From Vibrio harveyi NBRC 15634 = ATCC 14126 = KCTC 12724 (GTDB lineage Bacteria > Pseudomonadota > Gammaproteobacteria > Enterobacterales > Vibrionaceae), in contig NZ_BCUF01000021.1 in the NCBI RefSeq assembly GCF_001591145.1, forward strand, positions 24,695 through 88,694: a stretch of DNA of 64,000 nucleotides. Direction: 5' to 3'. The notes under the pieces were generated by a model. It was given only the letters and a program-made list of their open reading frames with translations. It ran no database searches and was not told the DNA's origin. The position numbers were made by a program, and so were the translations under genes. Shown piece by piece: positions 55,282 to 62,612 of the stretch (position 1 is the first letter of the stretch; every line of letters begins with the position of its first letter).

Positions 55282-56501
55282 GTCGTCGAGTCGTTGTGAC
55301 AGGTATGTCCGGTGTTACCGCCTTTGGTAACGATTGGTCAGCAGTAGAGCCTAAACTGCGCGACTGCCAGAACGCCACTCAATACATGCCTTCTTATGAG
55401 CAATATGATGGTTTGAACACCAAGCTTGCTGCACCTGTAACTGACTTCGAACTACCGAAGCATTACAAACGCAAACAAGTCCGCGGTATGGGTCGTGTCT
55501 CTAAGCTTGCGACTGTCGCAACAGAAAACGCGCTAAGCCAAGCTGGTCTGATTGGCAATGATGTTCTCACTAACGGTCAAACCGGTATCGCTTACGGCTC
55601 ATCTACAGGCAGTACCGATGCCATTGGCGCATTTGGTGTAATGCTAAATGATAAAACCACCAAAGCGATTACCGCGACAACTTACGTACAAATGATGCCA
55701 CACACGACTGCAGTTAACGTTGGTCTGTTCTTTGGCTTAAAAGGTCGCGTGATCCCAACCAGTAGCGCATGTACTTCTGGCAGCCAAGCGATTGGTTACG
55801 CCTACGAAGCCATTAAGCACGGTTACCAAACCGTGATGGTTGCAGGTGGCGCTGAAGAGCTTTGCCCAACAGAATCGGCTGTGTTTGATACCCTTTTCGC
55901 GACCAGTTTGAAAAACGACGCACCGAAAAGTACCCCAAGACCCTACGATACCGAGCGCGATGGCTTAGTAATTGGCGAAGGCGCAGGTACATTGGTTTTA
56001 GAAGAGTACGAACACGCAGTGGCTCGCGGCGCGAAAATCTATGCCGAGATCATTGGTTTTGCAAGCAACTGCGATGCTGCACACGTAACACAACCTCAAA
56101 TGGAAACCATGCAAATCTGTATGGAGATGGCGCTACAGAACGCCGGCATTTCGGCAGATCAAATCGATTATGTATCGGCGCACGGTACGGCGACTGACCG
56201 CGGCGACATTGCAGAAAGCAACGCCACGGCAAATGCACTCGGTAAAGTGCCAATCAGCTCATTGAAGAGCTACTTTGGTCATACCCTAGGTGCTTGTGGT
56301 GCTATCGAGGCGTGGCTAAGCCTAGAGATGATGCACGGAGGTTGGTTTAACCCGACCCTTAACCTAGAGAACCTAGACCCACAGTGTGGCGACCTAGATT
56401 ACATCTCAGGACAAGGTCGTGAGCTCAATGTTGAATACCTAATGAGCAATAACTTTGCGTTTGGCGGTATCAACACCTCACTCATCTTTAAAAAGATCTA
56501 A
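55278..56501 (+). CDS. apeR: Beta-ketoacyl synthase ApeR
   Basis: This 407-aa ketosynthase has Cys in PTSSACTSGSQ (about 165), His in SAHGTATDRGD (about 300) and His in SYFGHTLGACG (about 335). It is the last gene of the APE operon and has been assigned to initiation of the chain in studied systems. Its final 11 codons and the terminator are duplicated at 60480-60562, on the far side of the Zorya-like operon. Confidence 0.92.
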   Translation: MSRRVVVTGMSGVTAFGNDWSAVEPKLRDCQNATQYMPSYEQYDGLNTKLAAPVTDFELPKHYKRKQVRGMGRVSKLATVATENALSQAGLIGNDVLTNGQTGIAYGSSTGSTDAIGAFGVMLNDKTTKAITATTYVQMMPHTTAVNVGLFFGLKGRVIPTSSACTSGSQAIGYAYEAIKHGYQTVMVAGGAEELCPTESAVFDTLFATSLKNDAPKSTPRPYDTERDGLVIGEGAGTLVLEEYEHAVARGAKIYAEIIGFASNCDAAHVTQPQMETMQICMEMALQNAGISADQIDYVSAHGTATDRGDIAESNATANALGKVPISSLKSYFGHTLGACGAIEAWLSLEMMHGGWFNPTLNLENLDPQCGDLDYISGQGRELNVEYLMSNNFAFGGINTSLIFKKI

Positions 56502-56546
56502 ACCCCTTTTAAACAAAAAGCGCTAGCTTCTTAGCTAGCGCTTTTT
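56465..56546 (+). repeat. Direct repeat, copy 1 (apeR 3' end plus terminator)
   Basis: 82 bases containing the last codons of apeR (GINTSLIFKKI and stop) and the terminator. It matches 60480-60562 with one substitution (A versus G after the stop) and one extra A in the run of A. The two copies flank the three-gene defence-like operon in direct orientation. Confidence 0.92.
56515..56546. terminator. Terminator after apeR, shared with the convergent nuclease gene
   Basis: AGCGCTAGCT (56519-56528) and AGCTAGCGCT (56533-56542) form a 10-bp perfect stem with a TCTT loop, with A-run before and T-run after. It can stop apeR (plus) and the HNH gene (minus). Confidence 0.92.
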
Positions 56547-56561
56547 ATAACCTATACTAAT

Positions 56562-57698
56562 CTAGCGCCTTAAGTTATAAGCTTGTGATTTGTAATTTTC
56601 CAAAAAGTCATTAATACCCACGACCTGCCAACCATTACTATTTGCATCTTCAATATCGTTCATTGATATTGCGACACCAAATTTGTGATTTGGCCACGCA
56701 AGTTCAAGCCGTGCGGCTAACCCTCCGAAACTATCTTCAACAAAATAGTTAATGTCGGGGAGTTTCAGATACGCTTGTCGACAAGCATGCAATACGCCAT
56801 GTACACCTGGATCTGAGTAATCAAACAACTCTTGCCACTCACCGAGGTCATCAAGTAAACCTTGTTGTTTACGCAGATCATTTATTGTCTGACGCTCTCT
56901 ATGGCTGAGAGCCATATGCTCATGCAAGGGTTGTTTGCTGTGGCAGTCGATACACAGTGCACGAAGGTTTGAAGGTCTGTTATCTGATTTAACACCATTC
57001 ACATGATGAACATGCAGAAGTGATCGATTAGAACGCATATTCACTTTACATTCTTCACACTCAAAGTTTCTTTCGACGCGATAGTGGGAGGATATTTTCG
57101 ACCAATCATCACTGTAGCCACTCTCAGCGGTCTCAGCTCGTCGAGACGGCATATGCGGGAAGAAAGAGCTATAGGTAGCAAAGAATTCTGACATATCAAA
57201 TTCATTAAATATATTCGAACGATGGGCACCACTGCTATAGCCCTTATAATTCAATTGCCCTAAGCATAATTTGCAAATGTTTAATCTTGCATAGCCCTCT
57301 TCCCTACTTTGACCATAATACCCGCCACCAGATATAGGAAACTCACCAGATGTATCATTGGTAACTACATATCTTTCGAATCGCCCTTCCGCACGCATAG
57401 ATTTCAACTTAGAACAATCAGCCACATGATATTTATTGCCAGTCGACGGTTTTTTAATAACTGACTGAACGGCACTACCATGATCTTTTATATACAGGAG
57501 AACTTGTCTTCCTTTGTAGCTAAGTAAACCAGAATCAATATCGACATCTTTGAGCTCAACGTCTTTGCCCTGAGCAAGCTCTATATCAATTTTGCTTTTT
57601 TCAGTTATTTGATGGTCCCAGACAAATACACCTTTTTTTTCTGGCTCCATAATTTCAATCGCACGCATAAGGGAATGAAGATTAAGCGTTAGTTTCAT
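56562..57698 (-). CDS. zorE: HNH endonuclease, ZorE-like
   Basis: This 378-aa protein carries a zinc-stabilised HNH domain: Cys214 and Cys217 (CEEC), His231-His232 in HVHHVNG, Asn243-type NLRALC, Cys249 and Cys252 (CIDC). Upstream, His91/Cys95 and Cys142/Cys145 (CKLC) could form a second zinc site. The first 80 residues are a separate small domain. Its ATG overlaps the ompA-like gene by 4 bp (ATGA). A ZorA-like, a ZorB-like and an HNH protein in this order is the type II Zorya arrangement, in which ZorE is the DNA-damaging effector. Family assignment is by architecture, not by alignment. Confidence 0.75.
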   Translation of the reverse strand: MKLTLNLHSLMRAIEIMEPEKKGVFVWDHQITEKSKIDIELAQGKDVELKDVDIDSGLLSYKGRQVLLYIKDHGSAVQSVIKKPSTGNKYHVADCSKLKSMRAEGRFERYVVTNDTSGEFPISGGGYYGQSREEGYARLNICKLCLGQLNYKGYSSGAHRSNIFNEFDMSEFFATYSSFFPHMPSRRAETAESGYSDDWSKISSHYRVERNFECEECKVNMRSNRSLLHVHHVNGVKSDNRPSNLRALCIDCHSKQPLHEHMALSHRERQTINDLRKQQGLLDDLGEWQELFDYSDPGVHGVLHACRQAYLKLPDINYFVEDSFGGLAARLELAWPNHKFGVAISMNDIEDANSNGWQVVGINDFLENYKSQAYNLRR

Positions 57699-58402
57699 TC
57701 CGCCCCCAAGATCTTCAATATCTGCTCTTCTGCGTTAGTGATTACACGAAAAGATACTCGACGAGAACGTTTTTCGTCTTCTACACCATCTTTAACAACT
57801 GCTTTAGATGAAGAATACCCTACTGCCGCTACGTTATTTTTTACCCAGCCATAATGTTGTGCACGAACATCATCAAGCTTCATTACGTAACCAAGTACTG
57901 CACGCGTCCGTGACTGTGATAAACGCATATTATTGAAGTAAGCCTCGTAATCGCTGGAATCGTGGTTCCAACGGCTAGAGGTATGCCCTTCAATTTTAAT
58001 TTCTTGAATAATCGGCTTGTACTGGTCTAACACTTCAAGGTAACGAGGAAAAAAATCATTCAAAATTACTTGAAATTGCTGAGTTAAGTTCGCCTTACCA
58101 TTACCGAACAATACTTCAGGCGCAGTAAAGTTGACACTCAATGTATCTCGATCAATTTCAGCGCCCCACGTATCAAGATCTTTAGCAAACTCTTCCAACA
58201 GCGCAATATAGATGGCCTGCTGGGTTTTCTGATAAGTTTCTGCGACCTCTTTGATTTTGTCGCGCTCAACCATAGCATCACGCATAAGCGCAACAGAAAT
58301 GAACAAGAACACCATCATCAGACCTGCCATTAGATCTGATACTGACATCCAATGTTCACCACCATCACCCATAGATTTGTTTTTTCCGAATAGCTTTTCC
58401 AT
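57695..58402 (-). CDS. zorB: MotB/OmpA-like protein, ZorB-like
   Basis: This 235-aa protein has one N-terminal transmembrane helix (about 21-40) with a conserved Asp23 in MSVSDLMAGLMMVFLF, the ion-carrying residue of MotB-like stators. A short linker leads to a C-terminal OmpA-like peptidoglycan-binding domain from about residue 90 (EIKIEGHTSS near 133, DEKRSRRVSFRV near 211). It would form the proton-driven ZorAB complex with the upstream protein. The gap to zorA is 2 bp. Confidence 0.82.
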   Translation of the reverse strand: MEKLFGKNKSMGDGGEHWMSVSDLMAGLMMVFLFISVALMRDAMVERDKIKEVAETYQKTQQAIYIALLEEFAKDLDTWGAEIDRDTLSVNFTAPEVLFGNGKANLTQQFQVILNDFFPRYLEVLDQYKPIIQEIKIEGHTSSRWNHDSSDYEAYFNNMRLSQSRTRAVLGYVMKLDDVRAQHYGWVKNNVAAVGYSSSKAVVKDGVEDEKRSRRVSFRVITNAEEQILKILGAE

Positions 58403-58404
58403 GA

Positions 58405-60156
58405 TTACACTGCAATTTTACTGTTTACAACATTCGACATTTCACGCGTTAACGCTTGGTAATCGCGGGTAAATTGTTGAGTAATCGTCGCAAGCGCTTC
58501 ACCCATTTCATTCATAGTTCGGTTGATTTCTTGCTGCATTTGTAGATCAAGCACTTCCACTTGTTTCTCAACTGCGCTACCAGTTCTACCTACTGACTGC
58601 GTGATCTGGTCTTCTAAGCTATCGAATGTTCTACGTACTGCCTCTGCCTGCACTTTGAACACTTCTTCTAGAGTGGTTTCTAAGCGATCGTGAAGTTTTT
58701 TGATCGCTGATGTCGTTTCTGACTGAATTTCTTTCGTGCTATTTAGTAACTCTTGGTTGGCTTCTTTTAGAACATTACCTGTTTCTCGTGCATCGTCTTT
58801 AATATCGGCAACCAGTACGCGAAGCTGTCCATTCAGCTCAGTAATTGAGTCTTCAAGGTGTTGCCTGATCTGCTCTGTCGTATCAGTTAGATGACTGGTC
58901 ACATTACTTAGACCACCTGTCGCTGTGCCCACTTGATCTTGGAACGTCGTTGATGCTTCCAATAATTGCCCACCCAACGTTTGAGAGCTTTCAATTAGTT
59001 GGCTCGATACATTCTCGGCTCCCGCTTCCAAGTTTGTACGCATATGTTCAACACTCTGAGTCGCAGTCGAACTGAAGTTATCAATAATGTTTTGTGACTC
59101 TTGCAGCATTGATTCGTAATGTGTCGAAGCCGCTTTAACTGATTCACCAATTACCGACATGGTATTATCCATTTGCTCGCGAATTTGCGGCATTGCTTCT
59201 ACTGCTTTATCACGAAGATCTTTAAATGCTTCTAAGCGATGCTCGAGCTCCGTCACTTGACCATGACCTAACTCCATAACTTGATGAAGTTTTTCCATAG
59301 TCGCTGGGATGGCTTCTGTACGTTCATTGATGCTAGCTACTGACTTCTCTGTCGAAGATATAGCATCTACACCTAGCTGATACTTCGTGGCCATATCTGC
59401 TAGTTGGTCTTTATAGTTTTCTTGCCAATCAACAAGCTTTTTCACTGACTCATCTAAGCGTTTAAAGTTCTCTCCAAACTGCTCAGTCAGTTTGTCATTA
59501 AACTCAACAATGACTTCTTTCAGTGCATTAATGACTTGCTCTGTTGCAGATTTAGACAAAAGCTCACCGAACTCATCCATCTTTTGCCAAAGCTTAAATT
59601 GGAATTTTTCATTACCCTCAACAGCCTTTTCCATATGACGAGCTAATGATTTATTTCCGTCATTAATATCGATTCGTAAATTTTTAATTTGTGAAGTTAA
59701 TGATGAGTCCTCGTCCCCTTTTATTGCAGATAGCAGCTCATTAGAAGCATTAAGTTGAGCCGACATAACAGAGTGAATTTCTTCTGGACCTACGGATTTT
59801 GCAGTAGAGTCACCTTTCTGTGGAATAGCCCCAAGAATTGCTTTGTAGATAATCGAAGCAGCCATGCCAACTAAGCTCGTCAAAAATGCTGTTTTTAAGC
59901 CAGCCAACAAGGACTCAATGCTGCCATCAATATTGGAGGGGTCGAACTCCATCAAACCTACGACGATACCTGCAAATGTACCTAAAATACCTAAAGAGGT
60001 AAGTATGTTAGTTGTACTTGCCGTAAATCTTGGAGCTTTTCCCAGAAAGGCCAAAATACTAGAAGCTATAAGTAGAAAAAAGATTGTATAGATGAATACA
60101 TCTGAGATTGATGTAGCACTATAAGAGGCAATTATGGAAGCAAGAAAGTTAGTCAT
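58405..60156 (-). CDS. zorA: MotA/TolQ-like membrane protein with coiled-coil tail, ZorA-like
   Basis: This 583-aa protein has three predicted N-terminal transmembrane helices (about 19-38, 51-70, 88-110) with MotA/ExbB-type segments LGILGTFAGIVVGLMEFD and LKTAFLTSLVGMAASII. About 460 residues of cytoplasmic, heptad-rich coiled coil follow, with many Gln, Glu, Thr and Ser. That long tail distinguishes it from ordinary MotA or TolQ and fits ZorA, whose tail is proposed to signal phage entry. There is no Shine-Dalgarno before the ATG, and the predicted leader is very short. First gene of the operon. Confidence 0.8.
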   Translation of the reverse strand: MTNFLASIIASYSATSISDVFIYTIFFLLIASSILAFLGKAPRFTASTTNILTSLGILGTFAGIVVGLMEFDPSNIDGSIESLLAGLKTAFLTSLVGMAASIIYKAILGAIPQKGDSTAKSVGPEEIHSVMSAQLNASNELLSAIKGDEDSSLTSQIKNLRIDINDGNKSLARHMEKAVEGNEKFQFKLWQKMDEFGELLSKSATEQVINALKEVIVEFNDKLTEQFGENFKRLDESVKKLVDWQENYKDQLADMATKYQLGVDAISSTEKSVASINERTEAIPATMEKLHQVMELGHGQVTELEHRLEAFKDLRDKAVEAMPQIREQMDNTMSVIGESVKAASTHYESMLQESQNIIDNFSSTATQSVEHMRTNLEAGAENVSSQLIESSQTLGGQLLEASTTFQDQVGTATGGLSNVTSHLTDTTEQIRQHLEDSITELNGQLRVLVADIKDDARETGNVLKEANQELLNSTKEIQSETTSAIKKLHDRLETTLEEVFKVQAEAVRRTFDSLEDQITQSVGRTGSAVEKQVEVLDLQMQQEINRTMNEMGEALATITQQFTRDYQALTREMSNVVNSKIAV

Positions 60157-60479
60157 TTTTTTAGCAAATTAGTTGTATATAAAATCGGCAATCATAAATC
60201 AAAATAATGACGTACACCATACTTTTAAATCAACTTTTAGTGCATGTAATATCTTGATAAAAATGTAAGAACATTCAACACAAACATCTGTTACAGCTGA
60301 ACAACATAAACTCAAATTCACAATGATGAAGAGATACTCTCAGCACCTATTAAGAGAGCTTCAATGAACCTCAATTGCTTTTAAACACAACCATCTCCTC
60401 GTAGACTTACCTTTTACATCGGCTTCAATTTTTCTTCGCCTTATCATCAGATCACTTTGAACTTTCACTTTATGTTCCA
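60157..60479. other. Upstream region of zorA, between the operon and the duplicated apeR end
   Basis: About 323 bp, visibly A+T-rich, with a sigma-70-like promoter for zorA at 60174-60202. I see no ORF worth calling. The part just before 60480 keeps traces of similarity to codons of apeR (HFMFHG against NFAFGG), suggesting the relic extends slightly beyond the clear repeat. Confidence 0.55.
60174..60202 (-). promoter_or_regulatory. Sigma-70-like promoter of the zorABE operon
   Basis: On the minus strand TTGATT (rc of 60197-60202), a 17-base spacer and TATACA (rc of 60174-60179). The start of transcription would be about 10 bases before the zorA ATG, leaving almost no leader. Confidence 0.65.
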
Positions 60480-60562
60480 CGGTATCAACACCTCACTCAT
60501 CTTTAAAAAGATCTAAGCCCCTTTTAAACAAAAAAGCGCTAGCTTCTTAGCTAGCGCTTTTT
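60480..60562 (+). repeat. Direct repeat, copy 2 (relic of apeR 3' end plus terminator)
   Basis: This is the second copy of the apeR end. It still encodes GINTSLIFKKI and a stop in frame but has no gene in front. It marks the far junction of the inserted block and supplies the terminator of the convergent lipoprotein gene. Confidence 0.92.
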
Positions 60563-60563
60563 T
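60530..60563. terminator. Duplicated terminator, serving the lipoprotein gene
   Basis: AGCGCTAGCT (60535-60544) and AGCTAGCGCT (60549-60558), the same 10-bp stem as at 56519-56542, flanked by A and T runs. It lies 4 bases after the stop of the minus-strand lipoprotein gene. Confidence 0.9.
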
Positions 60564-60566
60564 GTT

Positions 60567-61163
60567 CTATTCGTAAGCTACAGAACGGTGCTTACAGCGA
60601 TAAATATCTGCTGAAACTGACGTTGGGGTTTGCCCATCGGTTTCTATCACCTTCACCACGTGATATCGGTTACCACCCGCCATATAAACTTGGTTTGCAA
60701 GTTCCTCAAATAGTGAGCCTTTTTGTTGCTCAGACACAGCTTGGTTACCGATGACTTTACACTCATTGTTTTCCACCTCTGCAAATGAGATTGGCTGCAC
60801 CTCATTGGCACCAGGCAGTAACATGGTTTTGGTTGCTTTAGCCACACTTACGCTCGGAGCCGATGGACAGTGATACAACTCAGCAACCACACTGGAAGGA
60901 CGACCACGACTGGTATCGAGCACGGTAGCAATGTGATAACGGTTACCTCCCGATGCGTACGTTTGATTCTTCAACATACGGTCAACGTTGTTAGGATGGA
61001 TATCTTCAATCGTGTAAGAGTCCACCATCTGACAATTAAGATTTTTAATTGCTACGTCAGTAATCGGAGAAATATTGACAGCTTGTGGAAGCACACGAAC
61101 TTTACGCGTGACACATCCACTTAAAATAGAAAGCACAACTGCGGTTAGAATTATTTTTTTCAT
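60567..61163 (-). CDS. Lipoprotein with two DUF4156-like repeats
   Basis: This 198-aa protein has a lipobox ending LSGC (Cys17). The mature part is two copies of one domain. Each has a Cys near its start (NLNCQMVD; NNECKVIG), the core GGNRYHIATVLDT / GGNRYHVVKVIET, and a second Cys near its end (AELYHC; ADIYRC), which may form a disulphide. Single-domain DUF4156 lipoproteins are common in enterobacteria; function is unknown. It probably was the direct convergent neighbour of apeR before the insertion. Confidence 0.8.
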   Translation of the reverse strand: MKKIILTAVVLSILSGCVTRKVRVLPQAVNISPITDVAIKNLNCQMVDSYTIEDIHPNNVDRMLKNQTYASGGNRYHIATVLDTSRGRPSSVVAELYHCPSAPSVSVAKATKTMLLPGANEVQPISFAEVENNECKVIGNQAVSEQQKGSLFEELANQVYMAGGNRYHVVKVIETDGQTPTSVSADIYRCKHRSVAYE

Positions 61164-61230
61164 GATTTACTAAATGGAATAGAAGAGAACCAAATTCTAT
61201 GAAATGAGTCATTTTGGACAATCCAAAACG

Positions 61231-61267
61231 ACAAAACCCCGACAACTCAGAGAGTTATCGGGGCTTT
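61231..61267 (-). terminator. Terminator after tRNA-Arg
   Basis: CCCCGACAACTC (61237-61248) pairs with GAGTTATCGGGG (61252-61263), with one mismatch pair. AAAA before it gives U residues on the minus strand. It lies 9 bases after the tRNA. Confidence 0.8.
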
Positions 61268-61275
61268 TGAATAAA

Positions 61276-61352
61276 TGGCACGCCCTATAGGATTCGAACC
61301 TATGACCACATCCTTAGAAGGGACGTGCTCTATCCAGCTGAGCTAAGGGCGC
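61276..61352 (-). tRNA. tRNA-Arg (anticodon TCT)
   Basis: 77-nt minus-strand tRNA beginning GCGCCCTTAGCTCAG and ending with encoded CCA. The acceptor stem GCGCCCT pairs with AGGGCGT (one G-U). The anticodon loop is CTTCTAA with anticodon TCT (reads AGA), and the T-arm has GGTTCGAATCC. It lies between the lipoprotein gene and folD. Confidence 0.96.
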
Positions 61353-61555
61353 GCTACAGGGACAGGATTATACGAGTTCAAGCGCTTAAATCAACGAGTT
61401 TTCATAACATTCTGATCTGAATGCCTAAAAAAAGGGCACCAAAAGGCTAAATGTTCAAAAACACTACAAAGCAAACGTTTGCGTATGGATGTTAAATAGA
61501 TTTTCTGCGACAATGCGCCGCAAATAATTTGCCTTCTCAATTTAAAAGGAAAGTC

Positions 61556-62416
61556 ATGACTGCTCAAAATATAGATGGAACTCTTATTTCCCAAACTGTT
61601 CGATCCGAAGTTGCAGCACGTGTGAAAGCTCGTATTGAAGCTGGTCTTCGCGCTCCTGGTCTTGCAGTTGTTCTAGTTGGTGAAGATCCAGCTTCTCAAG
61701 TATACGTTGGCAGTAAGCGCCGTGCGTGTGAGGAAGTTGGCTTTGTCTCTAAGTCTTTTGACCTTCCTGCGACAACGTCGGAAGAAGAATTGCTGGCTCT
61801 AATTGATGAGTTGAACAACGACGCAGAAATCGACGGTATTCTTGTTCAGTTGCCTCTTCCTGCTGGCATCGACGCAACGCACGTTCTTGAGCGCATTCAC
61901 CCAGAGAAAGACGTGGATGGCTTCCACCCTTACAACGTGGGTCGTCTAGCACAGCGCATTCCTAAGCTTCGTTCTTGTACACCAAAAGGCATTATTACGC
62001 TTCTTGACCGTTACAACATCGAACTACGTGGCAAACACGCAGTTGTGGTTGGTGCATCAAACATTGTTGGTCGCCCAATGACTCTTGAGCTGCTTCTTGC
62101 TGGCTGCACAACAACGACTTGTCACCGCTTTACCAAAGACCTAGAAGGTCACGTTCGCCAAGCAGACCTTGTTGTAGTTGCGGTTGGTAAGCCGAACTTC
62201 ATTCCTGGAGAGTGGATTAAGAAAGGCGCGGTTGTGGTTGATGTGGGTATCAACCGTCTTGAGTCAGGCAAACTAGTGGGTGACGTGGAATACGATAAAG
62301 CGCGTGAAAACGCGAGCTTCATTACCCCAGTACCAGGTGGTGTTGGTCCGATGACAGTGGCAAGCCTAATTGAGAACACAATGCTGGCATGCGAACAGTT
62401 CCACACCAAAAAGTAA
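61556..62416 (+). CDS. folD: FolD, methylenetetrahydrofolate dehydrogenase/cyclohydrolase
   Basis: The start is ATG 61556 with AAAGGAAA 4 bases upstream, giving 286 aa, the family length. Visible signatures are the [13 protein letters not shown] segment with the catalytic Lys, the QLPLPAGID loop, [23 protein letters not shown] (dinucleotide binding) and [10 protein letters not shown]. It interconverts methylene-, methenyl- and formyl-tetrahydrofolate in the cytoplasm. It is monocistronic, divergent from tRNA-Arg, with its own terminator. Confidence 0.97.
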   Translation: MTAQNIDGTLISQTVRSEVAARVKARIEAGLRAPGLAVVLVGEDPASQVYVGSKRRACEEVGFVSKSFDLPATTSEEELLALIDELNNDAEIDGILVQLPLPAGIDATHVLERIHPEKDVDGFHPYNVGRLAQRIPKLRSCTPKGIITLLDRYNIELRGKHAVVVGASNIVGRPMTLELLLAGCTTTTCHRFTKDLEGHVRQADLVVVAVGKPNFIPGEWIKKGAVVVDVGINRLESGKLVGDVEYDKARENASFITPVPGGVGPMTVASLIENTMLACEQFHTKK

Positions 62417-62431
62417 GTGCGCCCCCCGATG

Positions 62432-62460
62432 AAAAAAGGCTCCAGCGGAGCCTTTTTTAT
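62432..62460 (+). terminator. Terminator after folD
   Basis: AAAAAAGGCTCC (62432-62443) and GGAGCCTTTTTT (62447-62458) form a perfect stem with AGC loop. The T-run ends the folD transcript. Confidence 0.93.
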
Positions 62461-62612
62461 TGGCTGTAACTCTAACCCCAGCCGTTAATAACAATATGAC
62501 TCAATAGAGAGTGAGTATTTTTTGAACCACTTCTAAGTTCATTCAAACACAGCCAATACACAATTTAGTCGCGGTATAGTGGTTTTCATTTGTTTCTGTA
62601 CAGCTAAATACC

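Noticed and set aside
58405..60156. Methyl-accepting chemotaxis protein
   Set aside because: The coiled-coil tail looks MCP-like, but the N-terminus is a MotA/TolQ-type channel and the gene is followed by a MotB/OmpA-like partner.
58405..60156. Flagellar stator pomA/pomB
   Set aside because: The long tail, the absence of flagellar genes and the HNH partner do not fit a stator; the proteins are also unlike PomAB in length.
60480..60562. Independent small gene
   Set aside because: The sequence is a copy of the apeR 3' end with only 11 codons and a stop; it is a duplication relic.
61276..61352. tRNA-Arg as the integration site of the defence block
   Set aside because: The tRNA is intact and no copy of its 3' end is found near the block; the repeated sequence is from apeR.
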